Source: Callorhinus ursinus | Lineage: Eukaryota; Chordata; Mammalia; Carnivora; Otariidae | NCBI RefSeq assembly: GCF_003265705.1 | Contig: NW_020312966.1 | Span: forward strand, 21,079,436-21,143,435 | Direction: 5' to 3' | Length of the DNA stretch: 64,000 nt | In this document: piece by piece, positions 34,951-45,525 of the stretch | How the letters are laid out: every line of letters starts with the position of its first letter | Position numbering within the stretch: position 1 is the first letter of the stretch | Program-made: the position numbers and the translations under genes | Notes under the pieces: generated by a model | The model's input: only the letters and a program-made list of their open reading frames with translations | Told to the model about the DNA's origin: nothing | Databases searched by the model: none

Positions 34951-35858
34951 CTCGTCTTGTAAAATGGATCAAAACTGAAAAAACAATGAGAAAACACTGT
35001 TCTCAGAGAAAGATATGTAGGCTTTGTCACTGCCAGGAAAAGTGGCCCGGAACGTTCACCCGGAGTCAGATACTAACTATCCTTTTCCGAAGGCCGTTTA
35101 GAAACAGCCCACCGGCTCTCATGTAGCAGCTGTGGGTCCGCAGAAGCTTGGAAATCTCCTAGCCGGGGACCTGCAGGCCAGAGGCCAGCTCCCATCAGAG
35201 CTCAGTGCTAGACGGTGGCCTGCTTTCTGTCTCTCAGGCTCCAACAACGTTTCTTGCGGAAAGGGTGTTTGGAAGTTGCTGCTTGGAGACTCTGTTTTTC
35301 CAGAAAGTGGGAAGTGTTTTTCTTATCAAATGTCTTGTAGCCTTGTGACCTGAAAAAGTATCACAAAGGTTTGCATGCCCTAAACTTAAAAACAAAACAG
35401 AAGAAAACAAACCCTGCCTACTTCAGCATTTTAATAAGTGAAAATTGTCCATTTGTAATAAGGGCTCCAGCTCTTGATGTCCTAAGCGGCTGACACTGGT
35501 TCTACTTGGAATCGCTGCTGATTTATTTCTCCTGGAATAGATGCAATGCCATTATGTCTTGGTGACAACAGAAATAAGCTTTGGCCAGGTCTGTGCATAG
35601 TTTGGGGATGAAGAAAATAAGTTTTGAAAGGCAATGGGTATTGCTGATTATAGGTTTTTTATTAGGAACAGATGTGGGGCTATGGCTGTTAGTGGTGGAC
35701 AAACTTATTGAAATAAGCAGCTAGGAACCATATTACCTTCTTTTTCCAGAAAAGAGAAATATTAACAAGTTGAATTTATAATCTTTTTCTTCAAGGGATG
35801 GCCCGATCATCAAAATACACTCTGAAGACATTTCTTTGTGCCTATGTCGAATTGTGCA

Positions 35859-35872
35859 CAAACAGGGGGCAC
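35859..35872 (+). promoter_or_regulatory. Weak CTCF-like core (candidate)
   Basis: 'acaaacagggggcactg' contains AGGGGGCAC, the right half of the CTCF core, but the left half matches poorly. Low value without binding data. Confidence 0.12.
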
Positions 35873-36214
35873 TGTTTTTGTTAACATGTCTGCAGGCAGA
35901 AGCAGAGGTTTGGGAAGTACTTCTAGAAACTTCTTTTACCCCTTTGTTAAAGCTTCCGATCTCTCCACTTTAAATTTATTTATGGCGCCGCCTGCTAACC
36001 AGTGTCATCTTCTTAGAGTGCAGAGCTATCGATCCTGCACGGTATACTGTTATGACACTTGGTGAGAATATTCCAAGGCTGTTTTGCTCTTCCTTCAAGG
36101 ACAGCATCAATATTTTGGATCACTTTCTGCCCAGTCTGGGGCTAGGTCAGCAAAAGGGCAGGTTTTAGACATCACAGATCATTTCCAACTCTCTCCACCA
36201 TCCTCTTCTGTCCC

Positions 36215-36345
36215 GATTTATGGAGACCCCTTCACTTAAGGACGCTCCCCAGAAACTTCAAAGGACATTTCCAATCATATGCCATTGGCCAGAACTTACT
36301 CACACGGCCATGCCTCGCTTCACAGGAGTCAGGAAAGGAAGAGTT
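36215..36345. repeat. Fragment of unnamed ancient repeat
   Basis: 'gccattggccagaacttact' followed by 'cacacggccatgcctcgctt' recalls a widespread old mammalian repeat with 'cattggccagaactgggtca'. I cannot name the family. Confidence 0.4.
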
Positions 36346-36419
36346 AACCTGAGCGGCCGTGTTACGAGTTAGAGTCCAGATTCAACTTCGTGGAAGAATG
36401 GGAAATGCATATTGAGACT

Positions 36420-36845
36420 GACTAGTAGGTTGTACCATAGGCTTGTACCAGCTTACGCTCCTATCAAGGGCGTATGAGAGCCATGTTCTCTGTGTTTTCA
36501 AAAAGACTTGGTTACTGTCAGACGCTTTGATTTTTGTCCATCCGACAGACTATATTCCCTCCCCCTCACAACCAATCTAATGTATTTGATATATACCTGT
36601 GTTTTCTATGATGCATAATGGGTATTATTTGGTGTCTATGTTTAATTCTTTACTTCATGAAATGGTTGCCGTCGAGGTCTTTTTTCATGAGGCACTGTGT
36701 TTTCATGGACATTCGCGTCACCGAGTGCACACTTCTTCTGTTGCTTCTGGCTGCTACGTAACGTTCTGTGCTTTTCACCACATCTTACTTGCGCATCCTC
36801 CGTGGAGGGACACTCAGGCTGCCTCTAATTCCCCAACATCACTTA
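36420..36845. repeat. Possible rearranged old L1 remnant
   Basis: Phrases like 'taccagcttacgctcctatc' and 'aaagacttggttactgtcag' recall antisense L1. 'ctggctgctacgtaacgttc' with 'gagggacactcaggctgcct' also does, but the blocks lie in the opposite order to a normal antisense L1. The match is weak. Confidence 0.35.
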
Positions 36846-36849
36846 ATGC

Positions 36850-36960
36850 CTGACAGTGAGCCTGTGTGATGAGCAATTTCATTCCAGTTTTACAGATGAG
36901 ACAACTGAGGTTCGCAGAAGTTGAAGAAAGAAGTTTGCCCCAAGTCCCCGAGCGAACGTA
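36850..36960 (-). repeat. MIR core, antisense
   Basis: 'ttttacagatgagacaactg' with 'aggttcgcagaagttgaaga' and 'agtttgccccaagtccccga' is a reversed MIR core. Confidence 0.8.
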
Positions 36961-37350
36961 CTCTCCTGCCCGAGAGTAATGGTCTCTAGAAACAAGAATG
37001 CCCGTGAAAATCCCTCTGTGAGTATGCAAAAGTAAGGGTCTCCCTGGGGTGATTTCAGAGGTCCCGGGAAAGCGCTCCTGCTCCAGAATATCTCCTCCAG
37101 TCAGCTCCAACACGGCCTCAAAGTTGAAAGCAGAGATCCTTTTCTCTGAATTGATCAGAATCCAGATCAAGTGCCAGCCTCATTGGTTTTTATGCCTGGT
37201 GGTTCACGGAGTTTTCAGTCCCTTTCTGGAGGTGAGGGGTTAGGCGAGCTGTTGTGCTCCTGAGGGGTCAGAAGTCAGTGTATCAGTTGTGAATGTATTC
37301 TGCTATGAATATAGGACACCAGAGGCTTCAACATAGGGCAGCTCAGTCCT
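36961..37350. other. Single-copy noncoding stretch
   Basis: No recognised repeat or coding signal. A 118-codon minus frame (36814-37170) runs from here through the MIR and is unrecognised. Confidence 0.5.
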
Positions 37351-37515
37351 CCGAGTGGTTCTCAAGCCCGGCCTCCGACCAGTGGAATCAGCATCACCTG
37401 GGCCCTCACCCTGGACCTTCTGAATCAGACACTCCGGAGGAAGGTCCCAGAAACCCGTGCGTTCAGGAGCCCTCCAGGTGATTCAGAGGCCCACTGGAGT
37501 GTGGGAGCCACAGGT
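37351..37515 (+). mobile_element. MER5A-like hAT-Charlie transposon
   Basis: 'agtggttctcaagcccggcc', 'ggaatcagcatcacctgggc', 'ccttctgaatcagacactcc' and 'gagccctccaggtgattcag' follow the MER5A-type nonautonomous hAT element in order. The right terminal inverted repeat is decayed. Confidence 0.78.
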
Positions 37516-38714
37516 TATCCTCCATATCAGGAGGGCCGGGGTGGGAGGCCGGGGCTAGTACTGGTACAGGGATGCCACCAAGGCCCCAGGCTCCTTCTCT
37601 CTCCCTGCCCTGACACCTTCACCTGTGGCTTCCATCTGTGCGGGAGCAAGTGTACTCGGGACGCCGCATGTGCATGACAGGTAGGAAAAAGGGACGAATT
37701 CGGGGGGTGGGGGGCCTGCGCACAGAAAACAAAAACATCTTCTGCGCTGTCCCCATGACACCAGATGTCACACCGCAGAGTCTGGCTCTGAGTGAATCAG
37801 TCAGATGGGCCTCATCTGCTTCTTAACTGTTCTGGAGGCTGGTCTGGGCGGAGCGGGGAGATCCCCATGCCTCACAAGCCCAGGCACCCTGAGAGGGGGT
37901 GCTGTTTCACCATCCTCCGAGAACCAGAGCCGTTCCACAATTCACAGCAACTAAATCTGCACCGCTAACCTCACTGAGAGTGTATTCCATCCTGCAGAAA
38001 CCACAGCCTCGATTAGCAGTGGGGCAGAGATTAAGAAAGGCTTGTTATGATGAGTTTGTTTACACGAGCTCCCCACAGCCCCGGGAGAAAGGATCATCAT
38101 TTATTTTGTGCCTCTTGGCCTTGAGCCTGTTTTGATCCCTGAGTATCTCTGCCTGTTGACTCACTCTCCAGCTCAGGGAGTTTTTTCACGGACTCTCTAG
38201 GTGAACTTGGGGAGAGGCCCCGGATTGGAAAGAAAATCAAGAGCTTTATCTTTGTCCTCCAAAGGCCGCCTTCTGAGAAAGAAAAGCCAGACCTGCCCTG
38301 TCTTAAGCATTCGGAGATTACAGAGTGCGAGGGGGACCCTTTGCTCGGCAGCCCCTCGGCAGGCTGGCTTCCTGCCGCCTTCTGCCCGGGCCGGGCGGGG
38401 TGCGCTAGCTCACGGGAGACCTTTCATGTTTCCCCGCTCCTAGCAGTGGGTTGTGCCGTCAACACTACAGGTGGGTCCGAAGCAAGTGCCAAACGGGCAG
38501 CTGCACCACCCAGGGACTTTGAGCTGTTTGCAACCCTCCCGTCTTTGTACCCCTGCCAACTCACACACACCTGGGATTTCACCAGCTGCCAGCCCACCGC
38601 AGTCCCCTTTCCACCATGGGACCTAATCCTCATTACACCTGCTCCTCTTCGGGGCGGCCAGCCCCGTCCCCACCTTGCTGAAATAAGGCCTGGGGAGGTT
38701 TGAACAAGACCCAC

Positions 38715-38900
38715 GCTATTCATGCCTAAAACAGCCAACTCCCACTAATTTCACGGCAAATTACAAGGGATTAAGGTTTCCTTCGAAGAAAGGCTGGAGC
38801 TGACAATTAATCAGCCTGGTCATTTGGGGATCAAATTAAATTGGACCTGAGACCTCGGCTCTAAAATGAAATCAAATTCTCTCTTTGGCATGGTGTGTGT
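38715..38900. promoter_or_regulatory. Candidate conserved enhancer-like segment
   Basis: Repeat-free sequence packed with homeodomain-type sites: 'cccactaatttc', 'gcaaattacaag', 'GGGATTAAGG' (a K50/OTX-type GGATTA), 'gacaattaatcag' (TAATC plus TAATT) and 'tcaaattaaattgg'. It resembles a developmental enhancer. No conservation evidence is available here. Confidence 0.3.
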
Positions 38901-39922
38901 ATTGGACTGAGAATACAAACACAGACTGTCCGCATCTTCCTTCTTTGCATATAGATGGTGGTTGGTAATTTTAAAACACAGCAAGGGGTAAAGCAAGTAC
39001 TACAGCTTGGGTTTTTAAAGTGAATGCAGGGCTTCTTTTGAATTCATCAAAGACTTCTTTTGTCCCTCTTCTGTGTAAGGAGTCTCTCAGTTTAGGTGCC
39101 GGGGCAGTAAGGCAGTAAGATCTGAATGATTCCAGAGCCATGTCTTCAGGGAGATCAAAATCCAGTTATTTTGGAAATGATATTAATATGAATTTGACCA
39201 TCTAGCACGAGAAAGTATAAAAAGCTATAGAAAGGACAAATTCCGATCGGGGGTTAGCAATGATTTTGCAGTAGAGGTGACATCGGAACTGAGTTTCGAA
39301 AGACGAGTTGTAGTTTCGTGCTTTCTCTCCTTAGGAGGACACTGGGAGGTTACCTGCAATCAGGGTCTTTTCTTTGGTTGTGCCTGACATTGTTCTGCAC
39401 CATTACTGCTCCTAACCTTCTGTGCATGACTATAGTCCAAGGCTAAAAGCAGTAATCACCTTTAGAAATTGCCAACAAACATGAATAACTGTTCTGGGGC
39501 CAACTTTTCTCAAGGAAGTAATAAATGTACTCTCGTGGTTGATGGCAACAGGAATGGAAGTCTCTTCCTCCCTCCCTCCCTGCCTTGTGACTTTGGACGT
39601 GAATCATAATATATCAATTCATTGCCTTTGCAAGTGTGGTTTCTTTACGATGGCGATAATCAGCGGACGAATTGTAAGCTCTTACTCTGCGCTTGGTACC
39701 GTTTATTGCCACTTCTCTGAGTCACAAAAGTGCAGAAAAGATGAAGAACAGGGAATAGAAAGCATGCTAATAGCAACATAAAACAGCCTTGTTATTTGAA
39801 AACAGTATCATTTTCAGAAATGACTGGAATGGCCACGGGGGAAAAAATTTTTTTTAAGTCGTTTGCAAAGTTTAGAATTCAAATGGCTTTTCTAGTCGCT
39901 TTGAGAATGCACACAGGCACAA

Positions 39923-39941
39923 CCCCGCCCCGCCCCGCCCC
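39923..39941. repeat. (CCCCG)n short tandem repeat
   Basis: Three to four CCCCG units, 'ccccgccccgccccgcccc', including CpGs. Confidence 0.95.
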
Positions 39942-40049
39942 AGCGCTGCCCTGATGGCTCACCGTGGTAGACCAGCAGCCCTCCAGTGCTACTCAGCAGT
40001 GTTCACGGTCCTCTTTCGGGGACCACAGGGGATTGCATTTCTTATAGCT

Positions 40050-40385
40050 CGTTGAGTTCAGGCATGGCCACATGAATTGTTTTTACCAGTTTAAAGTGAG
40101 TATCAGTGGCTTCATTTCTGAGCCAAGGCATCTGATCCCCGGTGATGAGTTACACAGTTCTCCCATCTCAGCATCACAGGAGCTATTTCCATAAGGAGGT
40201 GTCTTGCCAAGCTGTCTGAAGGAAGATAGTTTCCCTCCAGAGTCACACAGGCCTGCAATAGCTTCTGCTTCAGTAAAACAAAGCAAACAAACAAAAAAAC
40301 CTTTTGAGATTCTTTGAAAGCCACTGAGATTTAGGGGCTGCTTGTTACTGCAGTGTAGCCCAGCCTAGCCTAACTAATGCAACAA
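40050..40385 (+). mobile_element. MLT1-like MaLR LTR, sense
   Basis: The right end 'gccactgagatttaggggct' with 'gcttgttactgcagtgtagc' and 'ctagcctaactaatgc' matches the 3' end of older MLT1 LTRs. The left part ('aggcatggccacatgaattg') fits the same family. The interior is heavily diverged and the left end approximate. Confidence 0.6.
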
Positions 40386-40479
40386 CTGATTAACTGTCAT
40401 TAGGTATGTTCACACGGAAGAGACTGGAATTGATTAGAATACCCCCGAGGTAGGACTGACACATGGGGGATCATCACAA

Positions 40480-40690
40480 GGTATGTGTGTGCATGCTCAG
40501 GCCCTTGACATCCATGATCTCATCTGAATTCTCACAACGGATCCGTCTGATAGAGTAACTACCACCTACATTCCACAGATGAGAGGGCCAAGAACCCCAG
40601 AGTTCAAGTAACCTGCCCACGATCACATAAACGTGGCCAGTGTGGTGCCAAAGGCCACGTTCTTTACTTGCTGCCTCCCAGAACACTTAT
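40480..40690 (-). repeat. MIR, antisense
   Basis: 'tgatctcatctgaattctca', 'acattccacagatgagaggg', 'aagtaacctgcccacgatca' follow the reversed MIR core. Confidence 0.75.
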
Positions 40691-40859
40691 CTAGAGTGTT
40701 CCCTCCTGATTGTATTATGTTATACACATTCACATAAATCCAAAGCCCCCATGGAGCAGATAATTAGCTTCCCTTTTTTCCAAAGGTTACTTACCTCAAT
40801 CTCACCCGATTTCTGAATCCGGTGTCTGATGGATGTCTGTGTTAAGGAAACCGATGGGT

Positions 40860-40985
40860 GGGGCGCCTGGCTGGCTCAGTTGGTGGAGCGTGCGACTCTT
40901 GATCTCAGGGTTGTGAGTTTGAGCCCCTTGTTGGTTGTCGAGATTAGTTAAAAAAAATAAAATCTTTAAAAAAGAAAAAAAAGAA
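40860..40985 (+). mobile_element. Short-type SINEC, sense
   Basis: The head 'ggggcgcctggctggctcag' with 'tgatctcagggttgtgagtt' and a direct jump to 'aaaaataaaatctttaaaaa'. It lacks the CT-rich body. It abuts the next SINE with only its A-rich tail between. Confidence 0.95.
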
Positions 40986-41190
40986 GGGGCGCCTGGGTGG
41001 CTCAGTCAGTTAAGCGTCTGCCTTCCGCTCAGGTCATGATCCCAGAGTCCCGGGATCTAGACCGGCAGGCTCCCTGCTCAGCGGGGAGTCTGCTTCTCCC
41101 TCTGCTGCCTCCCCTGCTTGTGCTCTCTCTCTGTCTCTCTCTCTCTCAAATAAATAAATAAAATCTTAAAAAAATAAAAAAATAAATTAA
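40986..41190 (+). mobile_element. SINEC, sense, in tandem with preceding copy
   Basis: The full-length head 'ggggcgcctgggtggctcag' and body, then an A-rich tail to about 41205. It is inserted in the A-rich tail of the short copy. Confidence 0.96.
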
Positions 41191-41205
41191 AAAAAAAGAA
41201 AAAAC

Positions 41206-41544
41206 CTGGCAGGAGAACGTGGATGGAAGGAGGCAAATGCAGAAGCAAAACAGATAATTGGTTAAGAGAGTCATCATTCTGTATAAAAACCAAGCAAGAT
41301 TTCCATGTACTATGTAGATTAAAAACAAACAAAAGTTGTCCATTCCCTGTTTTTCTAAAAAACGTGGTTGCAGACCAACCGAGGTTAGTGTTGATCAGCC
41401 CTCTCCCTTCAGTGATGTCTGGTAAGGTTTTCATAATTTCACGTAGCCATTTGTTTCGCTTGTACCCCTGCCTGTGGATAAACATACCAAGGTCCCCCAT
41501 ATTAGCATGTGGCCCTACAATCCAGCATCAGGTTATCACAGGAC
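41206..41544. other. Single-copy noncoding stretch
   Basis: A 117-codon plus frame (41223-41576) and a 140-codon minus frame (41078-41500, running into the SINE) overlap. Neither is recognised. Confidence 0.45.
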
Positions 41545-41650
41545 AAAGTGAAGCTCTTGGAGGGCAGGAATCGTGACCATCTTGTTAATTCGTGGATCTC
41601 AGTGCCTAGATTGATGTCTGGAAGGCAGGAAGCTGCTCAAGACATCTGTT
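41545..41650 (+). repeat. L2 LINE 3' fragment
   Basis: 'ctcttggagggcaggaatcg', 'tgaccatcttgttaattcgt' and 'tcagtgcctagattgatgtc' match the L2 3' coding end and UTR start. Confidence 0.6.
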
Positions 41651-41713
41651 AAGCAGACAGGTGAAGTTAAAGAACCCAGGACTACTGAAGAAAAGAAGAA
41701 AATAACAAAATAA

Positions 41714-41900
41714 GGGCGCCTGGGTGGCTCAGTCAGTTAACCGTCTGCCTTCAGCTCAGGCCATGATCTCAGGGTCCTGGGATCGAGTCTCATGTCGGGC
41801 TCCCTGCTTAGTGGGGAGCCTGCTTCTCCCTCTGCCTCTGCCGGCCACTCCCCCTGCTTACACTCTCTCTCTGTGTCAAATAAATAAATAAAATTTTCTA
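41714..41900 (+). mobile_element. SINEC, sense, first of a tandem pair
   Basis: The head 'gggcgcctgggtggctcagt' with a body ending 'tctgtgtcaaataaataaat'. The target copy 'aacaaaataa' flanks it at 41704-41713 and 41901-41910. Confidence 0.97.
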
Positions 41901-41913
41901 AACAAAATAACAG

Positions 41914-42112
41914 GGCGCCTGGGTGGCTCAGTTGGTTAAGCGACTGCCTTCGGCTCAGGTCATGATCCTGGAGTCCTGGGATCGAGTCCCACATCGGGCT
42001 CCCTGCTCAGCGGGGAGTCTGCTTCTCCCTCTGACCCTCTTCCCTCTCATGCTCTCTATCTCCCATTCTCTCTCTCTCAAATAAATAAATAAAATCTTAA
42101 AAAAAAATAAAA
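41914..42112 (+). mobile_element. SINEC, sense, second of a tandem pair
   Basis: The head 'gggcgcctgggtggctcagt' and the 'tctgaccctcttccctctca' subtype body. It is flanked by 'aaaataac' at 41904-41911 and 42113-42120, overlapping the target of the first copy. The two bodies belong to different subtypes, so this is a second insertion and not a duplication of the first. Confidence 0.97.
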
Positions 42113-42120
42113 AAAATAAC

Positions 42121-43211
42121 AAAACACAGAAACAAGAGTGTGGTTTTACCAAAATGAAAGGAAGACTTGGTTTAGCCGATCACATGAAGGATTATCACCG
42201 AAGATCTGGTTGTACAACCTTCACCAAGTGACTTATCTGAGGTCTAAATCAAAAATGAAAAACAATTCTTCCCTGTATATTTAAGCTGAAAAACCTTAGG
42301 TTTTTCTGTTCTGTGCACGTTGTTTTAATATCAGTAAGAATCCCATTACCGTTCCTAATACATTCTTTTGGTGAAGGAAGAAATTTAAATCGGGGGGCTT
42401 TTGGAGAATTTTGACTTGGGGATATGCTAGCATCTGGACTTGGGTTTTACAAGTGGAAAGCAAAGCAGTGAGTGAGCCGTGGACACGCACTTCAAAGCCA
42501 GCTGCCGAAGGAACAAGAGGCTATTTGAGGAAGTGCATATTCCTCTTTGAAGTGTAATCACCCACCCCGCAAGTGGACTTTTAAGAAGCATCCATCGCTT
42601 CAAAAAATAAATAGTCCCTTATTTGGCAAGGCTAATCTCAACGTATGTGTCATCAATTCCACAGTGAAGATAAAAGAAAAAAGTCACCAGAGAGATTTTA
42701 TCAAGTGCAAATACATACCTATGTGGTGGATATTGTAATGATGTGAGCTCCACCGCACATAGACAAATGCCTGCCTTGAGCGTCCGCCTCTAAGAATCTA
42801 CAATTTGCAACGAAGGTAGCTGCTTTCTTTTGTGTTATTAAGTCAGCTCTGGGCTCTTTGCTCAACTTCCTTTCCTTTCTGAACTTAGTTAACATGTGTG
42901 TAGTTTTAGGGAGAGGTTGAATTAAATGCTTGATTCGCTAGAATCACACAGGATGGAATTATGGTCGGGGCATGCATTTGTTACTAGCTGGTAAGTTCCT
43001 TGCAGGCAGAGTACACATTGGTATGGTTTAAAAAAAAAAAAAAAAAAACCAAACCAAAACAAAAACACCCTTACAGCCTTTAGCTTTGCATTAAATAGGT
43101 GTCTAGTAAGTGCCCGTCAAGTAGGCTAAGTATATACTTGTGTCCTGTGATAAGGCCAGGTTTGTGTGGTGCAAACTCTACAATAGGTTACTGTCTGCTT
43201 TTTTATTTTAA
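42121..43211. other. Single-copy noncoding tract
   Basis: No recognised repeat apart from the A-rich tract at 43030-43066. No coding signal. Confidence 0.5.
43030..43066. repeat. A-rich simple repeat
   Basis: A run of 19 A bases followed by AACC and AAAC units. No SINE body is attached. Confidence 0.9.
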
Positions 43212-43228
43212 TTAAAGACTTTATTTTT

Positions 43229-43362
43229 TTTAAGATTTTATTTGAGAGAGAGAACACGAGCAGGGGGAGGGGCAGAGGGAGAAGCAGACTCCCTGCAAAG
43301 CAGGGACCCCGATGCAGGGCTCGATTCCAGGACACTTAACTGACTGAGCCACCCAGGCACCC
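43229..43362 (-). mobile_element. SINEC, antisense, with TSD and internal deletion
   Basis: Tail, AGAG tract, 'gcagggctcgattccaggac', then directly 'acttaactgactgagccacc'. About 40 bp of the tRNA-related part is missing. The flanks 'ttaaagactttattttt' and 'ttagagactatttttta' show the target duplication (43212 and 43363). Confidence 0.95.
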
Positions 43363-43927
43363 TTAGAGACTATTTTTTAGAGCAGTTTTAGCTTCATATC
43401 AACATTGAGAAGAAACTACAGAGATTTCCTGTATCCTTTCTGCCCCCACATGTGCGTGGTCTCCCCCAGTACCAACAAGCCCCCACTGGGGTGGTGCATT
43501 TGTCACAGCTGATGAACCAACATTGACACATCGTAATCACCCCAAATCCATAGATTACATTAGGGTTCACTCTTGGTGGGGTACATTCTAGGGGTTCCAG
43601 CTGGCAGCTTTTTGATAATGGAAACTTAACTGATCTTGCTTTTAAGATGTACTTGGGTTTGGTTTTAGCCTCCTAAAAACCTTTTTTTTTTTTTCTAATT
43701 TCAAAATAATCACAAATTTCCAGAAAAATTGCAGCTACAGCACAAAACTTTTCTGTAAGAGCTGCCTTGACACCCCATTACCCCCAAATACTTTAGTGTG
43801 GATTTTTTTTCCTAGATCGTAGACATTCTCCCAAGGACCACAACACAGCCATCAAAATCAGGAAATTAACATCGATACACTACCATCCTCTAATCTTCAG
43901 GGTCTATACAAGATTCTCCAGTTGTTT

Positions 43928-44018
43928 TTAGTAATCTCTACCCCCACCATGGGGCTCGAACTCACGACCCTAATATCAAGAGTGCCATGCTCTACCGACT
44001 AAGCCAGCTAGGCGCCCC
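43928..44018 (-). mobile_element. Short-type SINEC, antisense, in L1
   Basis: 'tagtaatctctacccccacc', 'atggggctcgaactcacgac' and 'aagccagctaggcgcccc' form the short CanSINE subtype without a long body. Confidence 0.92.
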
Positions 44019-44511
44019 TCCACTTATTTTTCATAACATCTCCCCTTTATAGCACAAGGATCCAGTCCAGAATCTCATTTTTTTCTGTCAGAAACAGTTC
44101 CTTGATCTTTGGTTTTCGTGGGCCTGACATACCTTTGAAGTGTGCAGGACAGTTACTTTCTAGGGCATACCTCAATTTGGATTTATGGGTTACTCTCCAT
44201 GATTAGATTCAGGTTATGTATCTTTGGCAGGAAGAACAGAAGTGGCGCTCTGTTCTCTCTGTATCCCATTGGGTGGCACGGGATTTCATGGTGCCCCCTT
44301 ATAGGCGCTCTTCAGATCAGCTGCTTAAGATGATGTTCACCAGCCTTCTTCACCTGCCAAGCTACTCTTTTTGCCCCTTTCTGATGAATTCAGGGTTTTG
44401 TAGGTGGTATTTTGAAACCATGTAAATATCCCATTCGTCATCAAATTTTCATTTAATAATACGTAAGTGTTCCTAGTTTGCTATTTTATTTGATGGGTTA
44501 AATCCACTTTT

Positions 44512-44647
44512 ATTTTTTTAAAAGATTTATTTATTTGAGAGAGAGAATGAGAGAGAGAGCATGGGGGGGAGGGTCAGAGGGAGAAGCAGACTCCCCGCTG
44601 AGCAGGGAGCCCGATGCGGAACTCGATCCCAGGACTCCAGGTGCCCC
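44512..44647 (-). mobile_element. SINEC, antisense, internally deleted, in L1
   Basis: T-tail, AGAG tract, 'agcagactccccgctgagca', 'aactcgatcccaggactcca' and then 'ggtgcccc'. The tRNA-related middle is missing, with the breakpoint inside a CCAGG shared by both edges. Copies of 'taaatccactttt' are at 44499-44511 and 44648-44660. Confidence 0.95.
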
Positions 44648-44672
44648 TAAATCCACTTTTTAAAATTTTTTT

Positions 44673-44856
44673 ATAGGATTTTTTTTAAAGATTTTATTTA
44701 TTTATTTGAGAGAGAGAGAATGAGAGATAGAGAGCACGAGAGGGAAGAGGGTCAGAGAGAGAGCAGGGAGCCCGATGTGGGACTCGATCCCGGGATTCCA
44801 GGATCATGACCTGAGCCGAAGGCAGTCGCTTAACCAACTGAGCCACCCAGGCGCCC
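44673..44856 (-). mobile_element. SINEC, antisense, second copy at the same target
   Basis: Complete on the head side ('gagccacccaggcgccc'). It lies between the second and third copies of 'taaatccactttt' (44648-44660 and 44857-44869). Its tail side is close in sequence to the deleted copy on its left. Confidence 0.96.
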
Positions 44857-45218
44857 TAAATCCACTTTTTAAATGATTTCTCTTAAGGTTCAAATTATCC
44901 TACATTTGGTCAGTAGGAGTCCATGCAAGGTAGCTTCTGTGCTTTTTTTACATTACTCCATCATTCCTTGACCACTTCTTTTGTTTCCGGCACAAAAATA
45001 ACTGTATTTCGCTTGCCCTGACCCTGGAATTAGCCATTTCTTGAAGGCGCTCTGGTTCCATTTAGTGGAGAGGCCAAGATCGGGACCCTAAGGATATCAT
45101 TTCTGCTGGCAATGCTGCTTTGGTCAGTGGACAGAGCTAGGGAATATATATGCAGACACACGTGTTTGGACATATGTTTGCATCTATACTTCTGTATCTG
45201 CCTACACAGAGAAAATTC

Positions 45219-45410
45219 GGGGCGCCTGGGTGGCTCAGTCGGTGAAGCATCTGCCTTCGGCTCAGGTCATGATCCCAGGGTCCTGGGATTGAGCCCCACG
45301 CTGGGCTCCCTGCTCAGAGGGGAGCCTGCTTCTCCCCCTTCCTCTGCTCCTCCCCCAGCTCATGCTCTCTCTCTCTCTCTCAAAAAAAATAAAATAAAAT
45401 TTAAGAAATA
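45219..45410 (+). mobile_element. SINEC, sense, in L1
   Basis: The head 'ggggcgcctgggtggctcag' with body and A-rich tail. The flanks 'agagaaaattc' and 'agagaaaactg' suggest the duplication. Confidence 0.97.
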
Positions 45411-45525
45411 TAGAGAGAAAACTGTGGGTTTGTACCAATTTTTGCACTTCACTCCCACAGGATTATTCTAGTTTTCTCTAGTATTTGTAATTCATACTTC
45501 CCTTCTCTGGTAGCGAGAAACATGG

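Larger units (their letters stand above)
33241..36214. other. Single-copy noncoding tract, SINE-free
   Basis: Three kilobases without recognised interspersed repeats. The minus frames at 33839-34165 and 34029-34391 overlap in different phases and have plus-strand counterparts (34085-34381), so none is credible. The part at 35430-35770 has the look of constrained sequence. Confidence 0.5.
37516..40049. other. Single-copy noncoding tract, SINE-free
   Basis: 2.5 kb with no recognised interspersed repeat, GC-rich around 38330-38500 and carrying a homeodomain-site-rich part at 38715-38900. The 120-codon plus frame at 38341-38703 and the 104-codon minus frame at 38424-38738 overlap antiparallel and match nothing. 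Confidence 0.5.

Noticed and set aside
38341..38738. Overlapping 120- and 104-codon frames on opposite strands
   Set aside because: Antiparallel overlap in a GC-rich patch, with no family resemblance.
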